DNA of 64,000 nt, from positions 1,761,501-1,825,500 of the forward strand of contig NZ_CP020028.1 in the NCBI RefSeq assembly GCF_002240415.1, read 5' to 3'. The stretch comes from Paenibacillus kribbensis. GTDB taxonomy: Bacteria; Bacillota; Bacilli; Paenibacillales; Paenibacillaceae. Positions 24,837 to 33,012 of the stretch are shown one piece after another. Within the stretch, counting starts at the first letter, position 1, and every line of letters starts with the position of its first letter. The notes under the pieces were generated by a model. The model saw only the letters and a list, made by a program, of their open reading frames with translations, did not search any database and was not told where the DNA came from. Made by a program: the position numbers and the translations under genes.

Positions 24837-26372
24837 ATGATGAAATTCGGGAAGATTTTTCTAGCAGGTTTAACCATGATTTTGGGGCTTGGTCTAATGG
24901 CAGGAAATGTGCAGCCCCTCTCCGCCTCCGCGGCCGGTACAGAATATTATGTGGCCACGAGCGGCAGCGACTCCAACGCCGGAACGAACGATGCGCCGTG
25001 GAAGACGCTGCAGCACGCGGCCGACGTGGCTCCTGCGGGCAGCACGGTTTACGTCCGGGGCGGCGTGTACAATCAGAAGCTGAAGATTACCCGCTCCGGC
25101 TCCGCTTCGCAGGGTCCCATTGTGTTCACCAACTATGGGACGGAGACTGCCGTCATTGACGGCACCGGACTTTCGGTCAGCGGGACCCAAGGGCTGATCG
25201 AACTGGCCAATGTCGATTACGTTACCGTTCAGGGGTTTGAAATCCGCAATTTTGCCACTGCTTCCAAGAACGCGGTGCCTGTAGGTATTTATGTCCACGG
25301 TTCGGGCGGCTTTATTAATCTGTCCAACAACAAAATCCATGACATCAAAAATACGGTCACCCCGACTGGCAAAGATCGGCTGGGTCGGGACGCCCACGGC
25401 ATCGCTATTTATGGCACGAAAGCTCCGGCTTCGATTCACGACCTTACGATCAGCGGCAATGAGCTGTACAATCTCGTGCTGGGCTCCAGCGAATCGCTCG
25501 TTTTAAACGGCAACGTGGATGGCTTTGCGGTGACCGACAACCTCATTCACAATAATGACAATATCGGGATCGATCTGATCGGCTTTGAGGGAACCGCTCC
25601 GAATACTGCTTACGATCAGGCGCGAAACGGGTTGGTGAAGGGCAACCGGGTGTACAATAATTCTTCCAATAAAAATCCATCTTACACGAAAGACGACAAC
25701 TCGGCCGGCGGCATTTATGTGGATGGCGGCAAGGACAGCATTATCGAGCAGAACTACAGCTACAGCAACGACATCGGCATCGAAATTGCCTCCGAGCATG
25801 CCGGCAAAGCCACCAGCAATATTACGGTCCGCAGCAACGTGATATATAACAACCGACTGACCGGCATCGCCATGGGCGGTTACGATGATGAGCGTGGCTC
25901 AACGGTAAACTGCAAGATCGTGAACAATACGCTGTACAAGAACGATACACTTGGCGGTGGAAGCGGCCAGCTTTTCGTTCAGTACGATACGCAAAACAAC
26001 GTGATCAAGAACAATATTTTCGTAGCCAGCTCTACGGATGTGTTGATCTACAATGAATACACAAAAAATTCCGGCAATGTTGTAGATTATAATTTATATT
26101 TTGCTCCGGCGGGCAGCTCGGAAGCCAGCTGGACCTGGAAAAATAAAGAATATACGGGTTTCCTCGCTTATAAAAAGGGAACCGGCAACGATGCACATTC
26201 TTTGTTCATCGACCCCAAATTTGTGAATGCCGCGAACGGCGACTTCCATTTGCAGTCTTCGTCTCCGGCAATCGATGCTGGTGACACAGACCGTGCCATC
26301 ATCGGAACGCTGGATATTGACGGAAAGTCCAGAGTACAGGGAGCCGCTGTGAACATCGGCGCCTACGAGTGA
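24837..26372 (+). CDS. Secreted right-handed beta-helix protein, pectate lyase PL9-like
   Basis: 511 residues with an export signal (residues 1-33, ending SASA). The mature protein starts YYVATSGSDSNAGT..PWKTLQHAADVAPAGSTVYVRGGVY, the standard opening of PL9 pectate lyases and related DUF1565 proteins, then runs through repeated beta-helix turns such as ISGNELYNL, VTDNLIHNNDNIGIDLIG, VKGNRVYNN and IVNNTLYKND. The C-terminus SPAIDAGDTD..DIDGKSRVQGAAVNIGAYE is the choice-anchor-like closing strand found in such proteins. It would cut or bind pectic polysaccharides outside the cell. It is single, with TATAAT at 24799-24804 upstream. Its GC content is higher than that of its neighbours. Confidence 0.8.
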   Translation: MMKFGKIFLAGLTMILGLGLMAGNVQPLSASAAGTEYYVATSGSDSNAGTNDAPWKTLQHAADVAPAGSTVYVRGGVYNQKLKITRSGSASQGPIVFTNYGTETAVIDGTGLSVSGTQGLIELANVDYVTVQGFEIRNFATASKNAVPVGIYVHGSGGFINLSNNKIHDIKNTVTPTGKDRLGRDAHGIAIYGTKAPASIHDLTISGNELYNLVLGSSESLVLNGNVDGFAVTDNLIHNNDNIGIDLIGFEGTAPNTAYDQARNGLVKGNRVYNNSSNKNPSYTKDDNSAGGIYVDGGKDSIIEQNYSYSNDIGIEIASEHAGKATSNITVRSNVIYNNRLTGIAMGGYDDERGSTVNCKIVNNTLYKNDTLGGGSGQLFVQYDTQNNVIKNNIFVASSTDVLIYNEYTKNSGNVVDYNLYFAPAGSSEASWTWKNKEYTGFLAYKKGTGNDAHSLFIDPKFVNAANGDFHLQSSSPAIDAGDTDRAIIGTLDIDGKSRVQGAAVNIGAYE

Positions 26373-26390
26373 GCCTCATATTCAATGAAA

Positions 26391-26437
26391 AACAGTGCGT
26401 ACCGACACTATGCGGTGCGCACTGTTTGTACGTTTTT
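26391..26437 (+). terminator. Terminator after the beta-helix gene
   Basis: AACAGTGCGTACCG pairs with CGGTGCGCACTGTT (one G-T pair), followed within 10 bases by five T. Confidence 0.8.
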
Positions 26438-26678
26438 ACTATGTTCCTTGCATAGAATTAAAAAAAAGTTTAGAGATTTGTTGAGTAATCGTATGATTAA
26501 ACAAGGTAACAATTAAAACTTTATTTTTCAAGTCATAGTCTTTTTATCAATACCCAAAATAGGCAACAAAGTATGTTCCAAAAATCACTTTCTCTTGCTC
26601 TCTGTTTTATATGAAAGGAATCGGTTATGATGGAAATAGTAACAGAGATTTTAGTAGATTTTAGGAGAGCGGTGCGAT
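26438..26678. other. AT-rich intergenic stretch
   Basis: The gap between the beta-helix gene and the DUF2294 gene is 306 bases; apart from the terminator at its start I see only AT-rich sequence with no clear promoter or reading frame. Confidence 0.4.
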
Positions 26679-27026
26679 ATGAGAAGGGAAACGGGTTTTA
26701 ATGAAATTATTCGAAAAGTACGTAAAGAGCTATTCGGAAAAGGCCCAGAACGCATACATACGACCTTTGTAGATAATATGGCCATCACGATACTGTACGG
26801 TAATTTAACTCCATCCGAAAAGTTTCTGGCGCAAGAGGCTTCCGGGAAAGAGATGGTGCATGCAGCCCGGACCAAAATGGTGCAAAAAATCTATCCTGTA
26901 CAGTTTAATAAAGAACTGGAGGATTATATGGATTCCCGGCTGCTGCACCTCTTTTCAGATATTAAGGTGGAAGAAGATATAGCCATCTCTGTTTTTGTGT
27001 TTGAGGACAATATTACAGCGAAATAG
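26679..27026 (+). CDS. DUF2294 family protein
   Basis: 115 residues from ATG 26679, preceded by AGGAGAG. It matches the DUF2294 pattern: FNEIIRKVRKELFGKGPERIHTTFVDNMAITILYGNLTPSEKFLA near the start and ARTKMVQKIYPVQFNKELEDYMDSRLLHLFSDIKVEEDIAISVFVFE. No signal or membrane segment. Its function is unknown; related proteins are small cytosolic factors in Firmicutes. The C-terminal end nearly meets the next gene, which points the other way. Confidence 0.8.
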   Translation: MRRETGFNEIIRKVRKELFGKGPERIHTTFVDNMAITILYGNLTPSEKFLAQEASGKEMVHAARTKMVQKIYPVQFNKELEDYMDSRLLHLFSDIKVEEDIAISVFVFEDNITAK

Positions 27027-27047
27027 GGCGGAGGTGAACATGGCTTT

Positions 27048-27476
27048 TTATACGTGTTTTCTTCTTCGGTATTGATATTGAGACCACTGGTAGAGAATAA
27101 AGCATCCGATACAAAAACCTAGAATCGCTACTACTGCTGCTACCAGCACCATCGCAGAGAACACATAAGCTACAATGCTCCACTGGAATATAAATCCTAC
27201 CCAAGCCACCAGCAGGAAAAAGACGGCCAGGAGCTGATTAAATCTTTGCTGTCCCCGGTCTTCTTGTATATAAGAGGAAGGGCTTTTCTTCAAAAACAGC
27301 TTGGCTACCCGCATCACCGGATTGAAATTGAATATGACGCCGAGCAACCCCGCTACAAGCGGAATAGCCAGCACCCAGTATACTCCTGTAATCCAGGTGA
27401 AAACTACAGACAGCACAATCACCCACTGGTTAACCCTGACTAAAGGACGTGGAATCGAGGCTGCAGCTTGACTCAT
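27048..27476 (-). CDS. DUF4395 membrane protein
   Basis: 142 residues from the ATG at 27474-27476 (MSQAAASIPRPLVRVNQ); a longer frame upstream overlaps the Thg1 promoter region and has no ribosome-binding site, whereas AGGATGATAT precedes this one. Four hydrophobic segments: WVIVLSVVFTWITGVYWVLAIPLVAGLLG and, after a conserved FNFNPVMRVAKLFL loop, FNQLLAVFFLLVAWVGFIF and a final pair near 105-130. This order and the loop match DUF4395. Function unknown; it could assist thiol or sulfur proteins as in some relatives, but nothing near it supports that. Confidence 0.75.
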   Translation of the reverse strand: MSQAAASIPRPLVRVNQWVIVLSVVFTWITGVYWVLAIPLVAGLLGVIFNFNPVMRVAKLFLKKSPSSYIQEDRGQQRFNQLLAVFFLLVAWVGFIFQWSIVAYVFSAMVLVAAVVAILGFCIGCFILYQWSQYQYRRRKHV

Positions 27477-27579
27477 ATATATCATCCTTTTCTTATCGGA
27501 ATAAAATAAATAGTTAAAATTATTATAACGTAATAGTGGGGGAATAGATAGCTGAAAAACGGAGGAGTCTACATTGATT

Positions 27580-28317
27580 ATGAAAAAAGATGATTTTGGC
27601 AATAGAATGAAAGGCTATGAGAATGCCTACAGATTAAGTCTGCCACGCCGTCTACCCGTAATTATCAGGATCGACGGTGCTCATTTTCATACCTTTACAC
27701 GTGGAATGACAAAGCCTTTTGATGAGAATCTAATTTTGGCATTATGGGAGACATGCAAATATCTGGCTCAGAACATTATGGGATGTAAACTGGTGTATCA
27801 TCAGAGTGATGAAATTTCCCTGCTTCTTACGAATTATGACAAATTAACGACACAGTCCTGGTTTGAAAATAATCTTCAAAAGATGGTGTCCATATCTGCC
27901 TCTCTCGCAACAGCCAAATTTAATGAGGAAATCCAAAAAGTTTACCCTGATAAGCCTTTAGCCACTTTTGACGCAAGAGCATGGGTTCTGCCCCACGATG
28001 AGGTTGCAAACTACTTTCTATGGAGGCAACAAGATGCTACTAAAAACAGTATATCTATGGTAGCTCAAGCTCATTTCAGGCATTCAGAGCTTGAGGGATT
28101 AAACGGGAATCAGTTACAGGACAAGCTGTTTACGGAAAAAGGATTGAACTGGAACAACCTTCCGGTCTGGCAAAAGCGGGGAATTTGTATTACCAAACAA
28201 CAGTATCACAAAGGTGAAGCAATCAGAAGCAAGTGGGATGTCGATCATGAGACGCCAGTGTTTTCGCAAAAAAGAGATTATATTAACCAATATGTATATC
28301 TAGATAAGGATGTGTGA
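27580..28317 (+). CDS. Thg1-like protein (tRNA-His guanylyltransferase family, 3'-5' polymerase)
   Basis: 245 residues from ATG 27580; a TTG two codons earlier (27574) sits at a better distance from GGAGGAG at 27561-27567 and may be the true start. The reverse-polymerase core is plain: the metal-binding aspartate D32 in IRIDGAHFHTFTRG, the second metal site D77/E78 in HQSDEIS, and FDARAWVLP later. Bacterial Thg1-like proteins add nucleotides to 5'-truncated tRNAs in a template-directed 3'-5' direction, and so repair tRNA ends rather than adding G-1 to tRNA-His. Three bases after its stop is a P-loop kinase gene of the polynucleotide-kinase kind, so the pair may process RNA ends together. Stand-alone operon. 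Confidence 0.87.
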   Translation: MKKDDFGNRMKGYENAYRLSLPRRLPVIIRIDGAHFHTFTRGMTKPFDENLILALWETCKYLAQNIMGCKLVYHQSDEISLLLTNYDKLTTQSWFENNLQKMVSISASLATAKFNEEIQKVYPDKPLATFDARAWVLPHDEVANYFLWRQQDATKNSISMVAQAHFRHSELEGLNGNQLQDKLFTEKGLNWNNLPVWQKRGICITKQQYHKGEAIRSKWDVDHETPVFSQKRDYINQYVYLDKDV

Positions 28318-28320
28318 AAT

Positions 28321-28788
28321 TTGGAGTGTGTCATTTTTATAGGAATTCAGGCTTCAGGCAAGTCGACTTTTTATAAAGAACATTTCTTCAAAACACATAT
28401 GCGGATTAATCTCGATATGCTTAAAACACGGAATAGGGAAAATGTTTACCTTCAAGCCTCCATTGATACAATGCAGCGCTTTGTTGTAGACAATACGAAT
28501 CCAACAGTCGTGGAACGGAAGAAATATATAGATGCTTGCAAAAATAAGGGGTTTAAGATTATCGGCTACTACTTTGAACCCAATTTTGTAGAATCCATCA
28601 AGCGTAATGAGGAGCGCACAGGCAAAGAGTATATTCCTGAAATCGGTATTAAAAGCGTAATGAGTAAACTAGAGGCTCCCAACTACGAAGAAGGATTTGA
28701 TGAACTCTATAGCGTAATCTCCAGTGAAGGAGCGTTTCAGATCAAAAAGCTGCCGGAAAATCATACAATAAACGGGGGAGATACTTAA
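28321..28788 (+). CDS. P-loop kinase, polynucleotide-kinase-like (AAA_33)
   Basis: 155 residues from TTG 28321, with AAGGATG about 9 bases upstream. Walker A is GIQASGKST at residues 8-16. The later MRINLDMLKTRNRENV gives the phosphate-acceptor-side aspartate, and VVDNTNPTVVERKKYIDACKNKGFKIIGYYFEPN is the segment found in T4 polynucleotide-kinase-like 5'-OH kinases. No phosphatase or ligase domain is attached. It is transcribed with the Thg1-like gene (3-base gap). A role phosphorylating 5'-OH RNA ends before nucleotide addition is inferred from this pairing; a general small-molecule kinase is the alternative. Confidence 0.85.
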   Translation: MECVIFIGIQASGKSTFYKEHFFKTHMRINLDMLKTRNRENVYLQASIDTMQRFVVDNTNPTVVERKKYIDACKNKGFKIIGYYFEPNFVESIKRNEERTGKEYIPEIGIKSVMSKLEAPNYEEGFDELYSVISSEGAFQIKKLPENHTINGGDT

Positions 28789-28830
28789 GTAAAGCGGTAA
28801 TTTACTTCGAGTATTTCTAGGGATATAGAA

Positions 28831-28857
28831 AAAGCTCCCTGGACGGGAGCTTTAAAA
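28831..28857. terminator. Bidirectional terminator
   Basis: AAAGCTCCC / GGGAGCTTT around TGGAC, between the Thg1/kinase operon and a converging lipoprotein gene. Confidence 0.8.
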
Positions 28858-28858
28858 T

Positions 28859-29347
28859 TTATTTCTTATTCATCGTCACATCGTGCTCTTTGGCAAGTGT
28901 GTTAAGCTGTTCACCAAAATCTCTGAATAGCTTTTTACCCTCGCTGAGCTTGGTATTACTTTCATTGATTAAGTTCAGATCCTGCTTTTCCAATGCATCG
29001 ACCATCGTAATGAAGGCTTCTTTTTGAGTGCTAACAGCCTTGATGTAGGTTTCGTGGACAGCTCGTACCTCAGGAGTTTCTGTCTTTACGGCTTCTACTT
29101 TATCAAGATATTTGGTGTATTCAGGGATAATATCATCTCGTAGAGTATTATATAGTGTTACATCATCTGTGTATTTATCTCCGGTCACGGATTCATACTT
29201 TTCAGTAATTGCTTTTTCATCTTGTGCCAAAGGAAGAACTCCATCATTGACATACGTAATTAAATCTTTTTTAATTGGATCGGTAGAGCAGGCTGCCAAA
29301 ATCGAAAAGCAACACAATACCAACATAAATACGCTAAGTTTTTTCAT
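28859..29347 (-). CDS. Hypothetical lipoprotein
   Basis: 162 residues from the ATG at 29345-29347 (MKKLSVFMLVLCC), preceded by AAAGGGG; a longer version would add 19 unlikely residues. The lipobox is LAAC, so the mature protein is lipid-anchored outside the membrane. The rest is nearly all helical with many charged residues (LYNTLRDDIIPEYTKYLDKVEAVKT, INESNTKLSEGKKLFRDFGEQLNTLAKEH), suggesting a helical bundle. I recognise no named family. Single gene. Confidence 0.8.
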   Translation of the reverse strand: MKKLSVFMLVLCCFSILAACSTDPIKKDLITYVNDGVLPLAQDEKAITEKYESVTGDKYTDDVTLYNTLRDDIIPEYTKYLDKVEAVKTETPEVRAVHETYIKAVSTQKEAFITMVDALEKQDLNLINESNTKLSEGKKLFRDFGEQLNTLAKEHDVTMNKK

Positions 29348-29533
29348 CTGTATTCCCCTTTTTCTATGTATGTTTATGGGTAATTCGATGTGATTTATAG
29401 TCAAAAAGAACTATCCATATTATTTTATTATATCGTATAAATAAGAGAATGGTAGGGTTTTTATGGTAAATTAGTGTCGAAATTGAATTGAAAGACCTGC
29501 TTTTTAAAAATATGCCACTATAGGAGGCTACTA

Positions 29534-29564
29534 GGGTACAAACCCCAAGCGCACCTGAAAACCC
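29534..29564 (+). promoter_or_regulatory. Relic CRISPR leader motif
   Basis: GGTACAAACCCC then AAGCGCACCTGAAAACCCC matches the leader motif of the active array (31089-31119) at 26 of 31 positions. It lies 158 bases before a lone repeat at 29692, close to the 180 bases between motif and first repeat in the active array. Confidence 0.55.
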
Positions 29565-29647
29565 CAGATCTCGAGAGGGATGCGGGATTCCAGTATTTAT
29601 AACCCATTTTATTCCATTCCTAAGTTGAAAAATGAGATCCGCACTTT

Positions 29648-29688
29648 ACGGGCTGAGAAGCTTTATTAAGTAAAGCTTCTCAGCCCGT
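29648..29688. repeat. Perfect 18-bp inverted repeat
   Basis: ACGGGCTGAGAAGCTTTA (29648-29665) and its exact complement (29671-29688) enclose TTAAG. It ends 3 bases before the solo CRISPR repeat. No T-run follows, so it is not an ordinary terminator. Confidence 0.7.
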
Positions 29689-29691
29689 GCT

Positions 29692-29723
29692 GTCACTCCT
29701 CTTACGGGAGTGCAGATTGAAAC
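29692..29723 (+). CRISPR. Solo, diverged type I-C-like CRISPR repeat
   Basis: A 32-base unit, GTCACTCCTCTTACGGGAGT followed by GCAGATTGAAAC: same length, inner palindrome and ATTGAAAC end as type I-C repeats, but different from the repeat of the array at 31269. There is no second copy nearby. Together with the relic leader it looks like the remains of another array. Confidence 0.55.
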
Positions 29724-29726
29724 TTG

Positions 29727-29768
29727 AAAGGTTCGCCTCTCTATCAAAGTGAGGCGAGCCTTTCTTTT
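29727..29768 (+). terminator. Terminator hairpin
   Basis: AAAGGTTCGCCTC pairs with GAGGCGAGCCTTT (one G-T pair), followed by CTTTTC. It begins 4 bases after the solo repeat. Confidence 0.65.
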
Positions 29769-29913
29769 CATATTTGAAAATAGAAAAGTAGATGTGGAGG
29801 ACAAAGCGTAGGGGGGATGTACGAAAGGATTTGTTTGAAATGAAAAAGAGAAGCCCAAATATTATACAGGCTTCGTGAGTGATGAACTTTAGGGTACACC
29901 GAGTGTACAATAA

Positions 29914-30132
29914 TCAGATCTTCTCTTCCTCAAACTGTAACAAAACGGATATGTCTCTGATATCTAGGGCATGAGCAATTTTCTCAAGCATTAGAAGGTT
30001 GACTTCTTGTCGGTCACCACTACTTAGTTTAGAAATTCTTGCTTGTGACACACCGGATAGTTCTTCTAATTGTTTTTGAGTTATGCCCTTTTCTTTGAGC
30101 ACTTCTTTTAGCTTGATTCTGAGTTTTAACAT
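29914..30132 (-). CDS. XRE-family helix-turn-helix regulator
   Basis: 72 residues, essentially one Cro/C1-type domain: LKEVLKEKGITQKQLEELSGVSQARISKLSSG holds the helix-turn-helix, followed by NLLMLEKIAHALDIRDISVLL. GGAGGATC precedes the ATG. Two palindromic operators at 30164 and 30189 lie just upstream, between this gene and the divergent 30302 gene, so it probably represses itself and its neighbour. Size and arrangement resemble a plasmid or phage-type control protein. Confidence 0.88.
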   Translation of the reverse strand: MLKLRIKLKEVLKEKGITQKQLEELSGVSQARISKLSSGDRQEVNLLMLEKIAHALDIRDISVLLQFEEEKI

Positions 30133-30153
30133 TCATAGATCCTCCATATATTG

Positions 30154-30182
30154 TTGACAAAATATGACCACGTGGTTATATC
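30154..30182 (+). promoter_or_regulatory. Promoter of the 30302 gene
   Basis: TTGACA (30154-30159), 17-base spacer, TATATC (30177-30182). The spacer contains the first XRE operator. Confidence 0.65.
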
Positions 30183-30204
30183 TTATTTATGACCTTGTGG
30201 TCAT
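30164..30204. promoter_or_regulatory. Paired palindromic operators
   Basis: ATGACCACGTGGTTAT (30164-30179) and ATGACCTTGTGGTCAT (30189-30204), spaced 25 bases centre to centre. They overlap the -35/-10 spacer and the start of the downstream region of the 30154 promoter, as expected for repressor sites. Confidence 0.65.
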
Positions 30205-30301
30205 AAAAATAAATTTGTTTTTCCCAATTTAAAGGGATGCCATAGCATGCCCTTAGCTTTGCTATTGCCATTTTAGCAGATTTCAAAAGGAGGAAGAAAC
30301 C

Positions 30302-30949
30302 GTGACTACGAAATTCAGAGCAAATGAGCAAGCGATCAAGGAAATTGTATGCATGAGACCGGTTTGGACACAAGAAGTTGAAAGTGGTGAAGCAGAGCTA
30401 CATTACTATCATATTATGGATGCCCTCAACCGCAAGTGGCAAACCGTCGGTGTAAACGTCTCCGACGTTATCGAGGTGTTTGAAAAAGGACATAATGATA
30501 CATGGACACGGATTTTGGAGCCAGCGCCATTTGATCCTGATTTGACCGATAACAATCTAATTAACATGCTCCGTATCGGCCCTGACGCGTGGCATGTTCG
30601 TAACGCTATGCAAATCATACTGAATTCGGTGGTAAGACGCAATGCATTTGTGAGTCGTCTCGTTAATGTGAACAGGGAGGATATTTGCAAGCTTCTTTGC
30701 ATCATGAAAAATGAATATCTACTACATAATCAGCTTTCAGACGAGGCATTTATGCATATGTATGGAGTGAATCCTGTGGAAGCATTGTCTATTTATTTTT
30801 TGGAGTCGGTGGATATACATATCCATTGGGAATGGCGTGATGCTGGCGGTACAAGTGAAAAGGCGATTCAGTATAAAAAAGAAGTTCCTTTCATGACGCT
30901 GAATCAGGCTATTGAGAGGGCCGAAGGGGAGAGAAATGCCTGTACCTAA
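30302..30949 (+). CDS. Hypothetical protein under XRE control
   Basis: 215 residues from GTG 30302, with AAAGGAGGAAG ideally placed. No membrane helix, signal, or motif I can name. The N-terminal third (residues 40-70) is mixed, residues 90-150 are helical with a conserved-looking WHVRNAMQIILNSVVRRNAFVSRL, and the C-terminal part holds VDIHIHWEWRD. It is controlled from the operator-bearing promoter at 30154 and ends 320 bases before the CRISPR array, inside a region that otherwise carries relic CRISPR pieces. It could be an accessory or phage-related gene; nothing here proves a function. Confidence 0.7.
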   Translation: MTTKFRANEQAIKEIVCMRPVWTQEVESGEAELHYYHIMDALNRKWQTVGVNVSDVIEVFEKGHNDTWTRILEPAPFDPDLTDNNLINMLRIGPDAWHVRNAMQIILNSVVRRNAFVSRLVNVNREDICKLLCIMKNEYLLHNQLSDEAFMHMYGVNPVEALSIYFLESVDIHIHWEWRDAGGTSEKAIQYKKEVPFMTLNQAIERAEGERNACT

Positions 30950-31084
30950 AATATTCTACGTATTATATTCCTAAGTATAAAGCAGAGATTGATCGGACTG
31001 AAAATAGGAATATCACACGGATATATAGTAGGTCAAATGTAGTATGGGTTGCGTTGTGTATGGATAGCAAAATATAATGAATAA

Positions 31085-31268
31085 AGCTGGTGCGAACCCC
31101 AAGCGCACATAAAAATCCCGGGTCCTTCGCACCTCGAAAATTGTCGAAAAGTTTCGAATTCACTATCTATCCGCAAAAGTCAATAGCTGATCCAAGCTTA
31201 GTAGGCATCAGTTTTGCGACAATGTATGAAATTGATATCGTTAGGGTATGAATTACTGCATTTTCGCT
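31085..31268 (+). promoter_or_regulatory. CRISPR leader of the type I-C array
   Basis: AT-rich 184 bases before the first repeat. GGTGCGAA (31089-31096) and TTCGCACC (31126-31133) form an inverted repeat around AACCCCAAGCGCAC, a motif of type I-C leaders. It fixes the array direction: new spacers would enter at the 31269 end. Confidence 0.75.
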
Positions 31269-32912
31269 GTCGCACTCTATATGAGTGCGTGGATTGAAAT
31301 CACACAACTTCGGGGTCGTCCAGGTCTGGCAAGACCAGTCGCACTCTATATGAGTGCGTGGATTGAAATATCTTTTGCTTGCAATGCTTGGTGCCTTTTT
31401 TGTAATGTCGCACTCTATATGAGTGCGTGGATTGAAATTTGTCCAGCGAAACAGACGTACCCGAAACGGCTTGCTTGTCGCACTCTATATGAGTGCGTGG
31501 ATTGAAATAACAAGACTGAGGTCAAGGCCAAATTTGCGGACGGTCGCACTCTATATGAGTGCGTGGATTGAAATTTGTTTGGATTTTTGGCATTGGCATA
31601 TGCGGGGGAGTCGCACTCTATATGAGTGCGTGGATTGAAATGTTTCATCCAAATCTTTCCACCTCCTCACATAAAGTCGCACTCTATATGAGTGCGTGGA
31701 TTGAAATTTCCTCCGGTATTCTTTTGCGCCCCAATTATATCCAGTCGCACTCTATATGAGTGCGTGGATTGAAATCACTATAATTCCCAATGACATGGCA
31801 AACTGAATGAGTCGCACTCTATATGAGTGCGTGGATTGAAATTTGGTGAACACCGTTACATTCATGAGTGCTTTCAGGTCGCACTCTATATGAGTGCGTG
31901 GATTGAAATTTACAAAAGAAAAGGCCACGTTTCACGTAGTTGTGGGTCGCACTCTATATGAGTGCGTGGATTGAAATTTGAAACAGTCATTAATCTTCTG
32001 CCGCAAGCTGGCGTCGCACTCTATATGAGTGCGTGGATTGAAATCAATGAATAAAAATAAAGTTTGCCAATACTTGAAGTCGCACTCTATATGAGTGCGT
32101 GGATTGAAATTTCGCTGGGGTCATTTCGTTTGTTAGGGGGGTGAGGTCGCACTCTATATGAGTGCGTGGATTGAAATACAAGCGTATGGACGAGCAAAAC
32201 CACAATCTTTCTGTCGCACTCTATATGAGTGCGTGGATTGAAATACAGCAGCTACAGCAGCAGTTACAAGTCCTTTGGGGTCGCACTCTATATGAGTGCG
32301 TGGATTGAAATTTGTATACGGAAAATGATTGGCCAATTTTTTGTGGTCGCACTCTATATGAGTGCGTGGATTGAAATATTTTCGCCCTCCTATCGTAACG
32401 CATTACCGCAGTCGCACTCTATATGAGTGCGTGGATTGAAATTGAGGGAAAAAACATCATATGGGACGCGCCACCTGGTCGCACTCTATATGAGTGCGTG
32501 GATTGAAATTTAACGGGCCTGTGGATAAGAAATGGACGAGGGGTCGCACTCTATATGAGTGCGTGGATTGAAATTTATTTGACGTGTGATCGCCTAGGAA
32601 TCTATCATAGTCGCACTCTATATGAGTGCGTGGATTGAAATTCAACGGGAAACAGGTTGGCACAGCAGGGGCCGACGAGTCGCACTCTATATGAGTGCGT
32701 GGATTGAAATACAACTCTATCAATCTCTTTATTTAAAGAACAGAAGTCGCACTCTATATGAGTGCGTGGATTGAAATCCAAGGAGGGAACTGATTTGGAT
32801 GGACTCGTTATCGTCGCACTCTATATGAGTGCGTGGATTGAAATATGGAATCCGTCCTTACTGTCTGTCAGCAGCTTGGGTCGCACTCTACATGGGTGCG
32901 ACGCATTAAAAT
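31269..32912 (+). CRISPR. Type I-C CRISPR array, 25 repeats and 24 spacers
   Basis: The 32-base repeat begins GTCGCACTCTATAT and ends GTGGATTGAAAT, with a palindromic core GCACTC/GAGTGC; this is the classic type I-C form. Repeats start at 31269, 31338, 31407, 31477, 31543, 31610, 31676, 31744, 31811, 31878, 31946, 32013, 32079, 32146, 32213, 32280, 32346, 32411, 32478, 32543, 32610, 32679, 32746, 32813 and 32880. The first 24 look identical; the last (32880-32912) is degenerate (CATGGGTGCGACGCATTAAAAT), marking the old end. Spacers are 33-38 bases and all differ. No cas gene is present in the window, so effector and adaptation proteins must come from elsewhere. Confidence 0.97.
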
Positions 32913-32946
32913 CGCGAGCAATTGAAGATTTTACGACTACTTAACC

Positions 32947-32980
32947 TTGCTACTCTTTTTAAGGGAGTCCGACGCATTTT
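32947..32980 (+). repeat. Further decayed CRISPR repeat
   Basis: TGCTACTCTTTTTAAGGGAGT then CCGACGCATTTT resembles the degenerate last repeat at 32880 and lies about one spacer length after it (33-38 bases). Probably the older, eroded tail of the array. Confidence 0.4.
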
Positions 32981-33012
32981 CGCCAAGAATGGATACAAAT
33001 CTTAATTAAACT

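Noticed and set aside
24837..26372. Opposite-strand frames of up to 181 codons under the beta-helix gene
   Set aside because: They are shadows of a high-GC coding region and have no starts with ribosome-binding sites.
29648..29688. 18-bp inverted repeat as a terminator
   Set aside because: No T-run follows on either strand; the real terminator is the next hairpin at 29727.
31248..32944. Several repeated open frames across 31.2-32.9 kb on both strands, with recurring motif ALYMSAWIEI
   Set aside because: They are translations of the CRISPR repeats and spacers, not genes.
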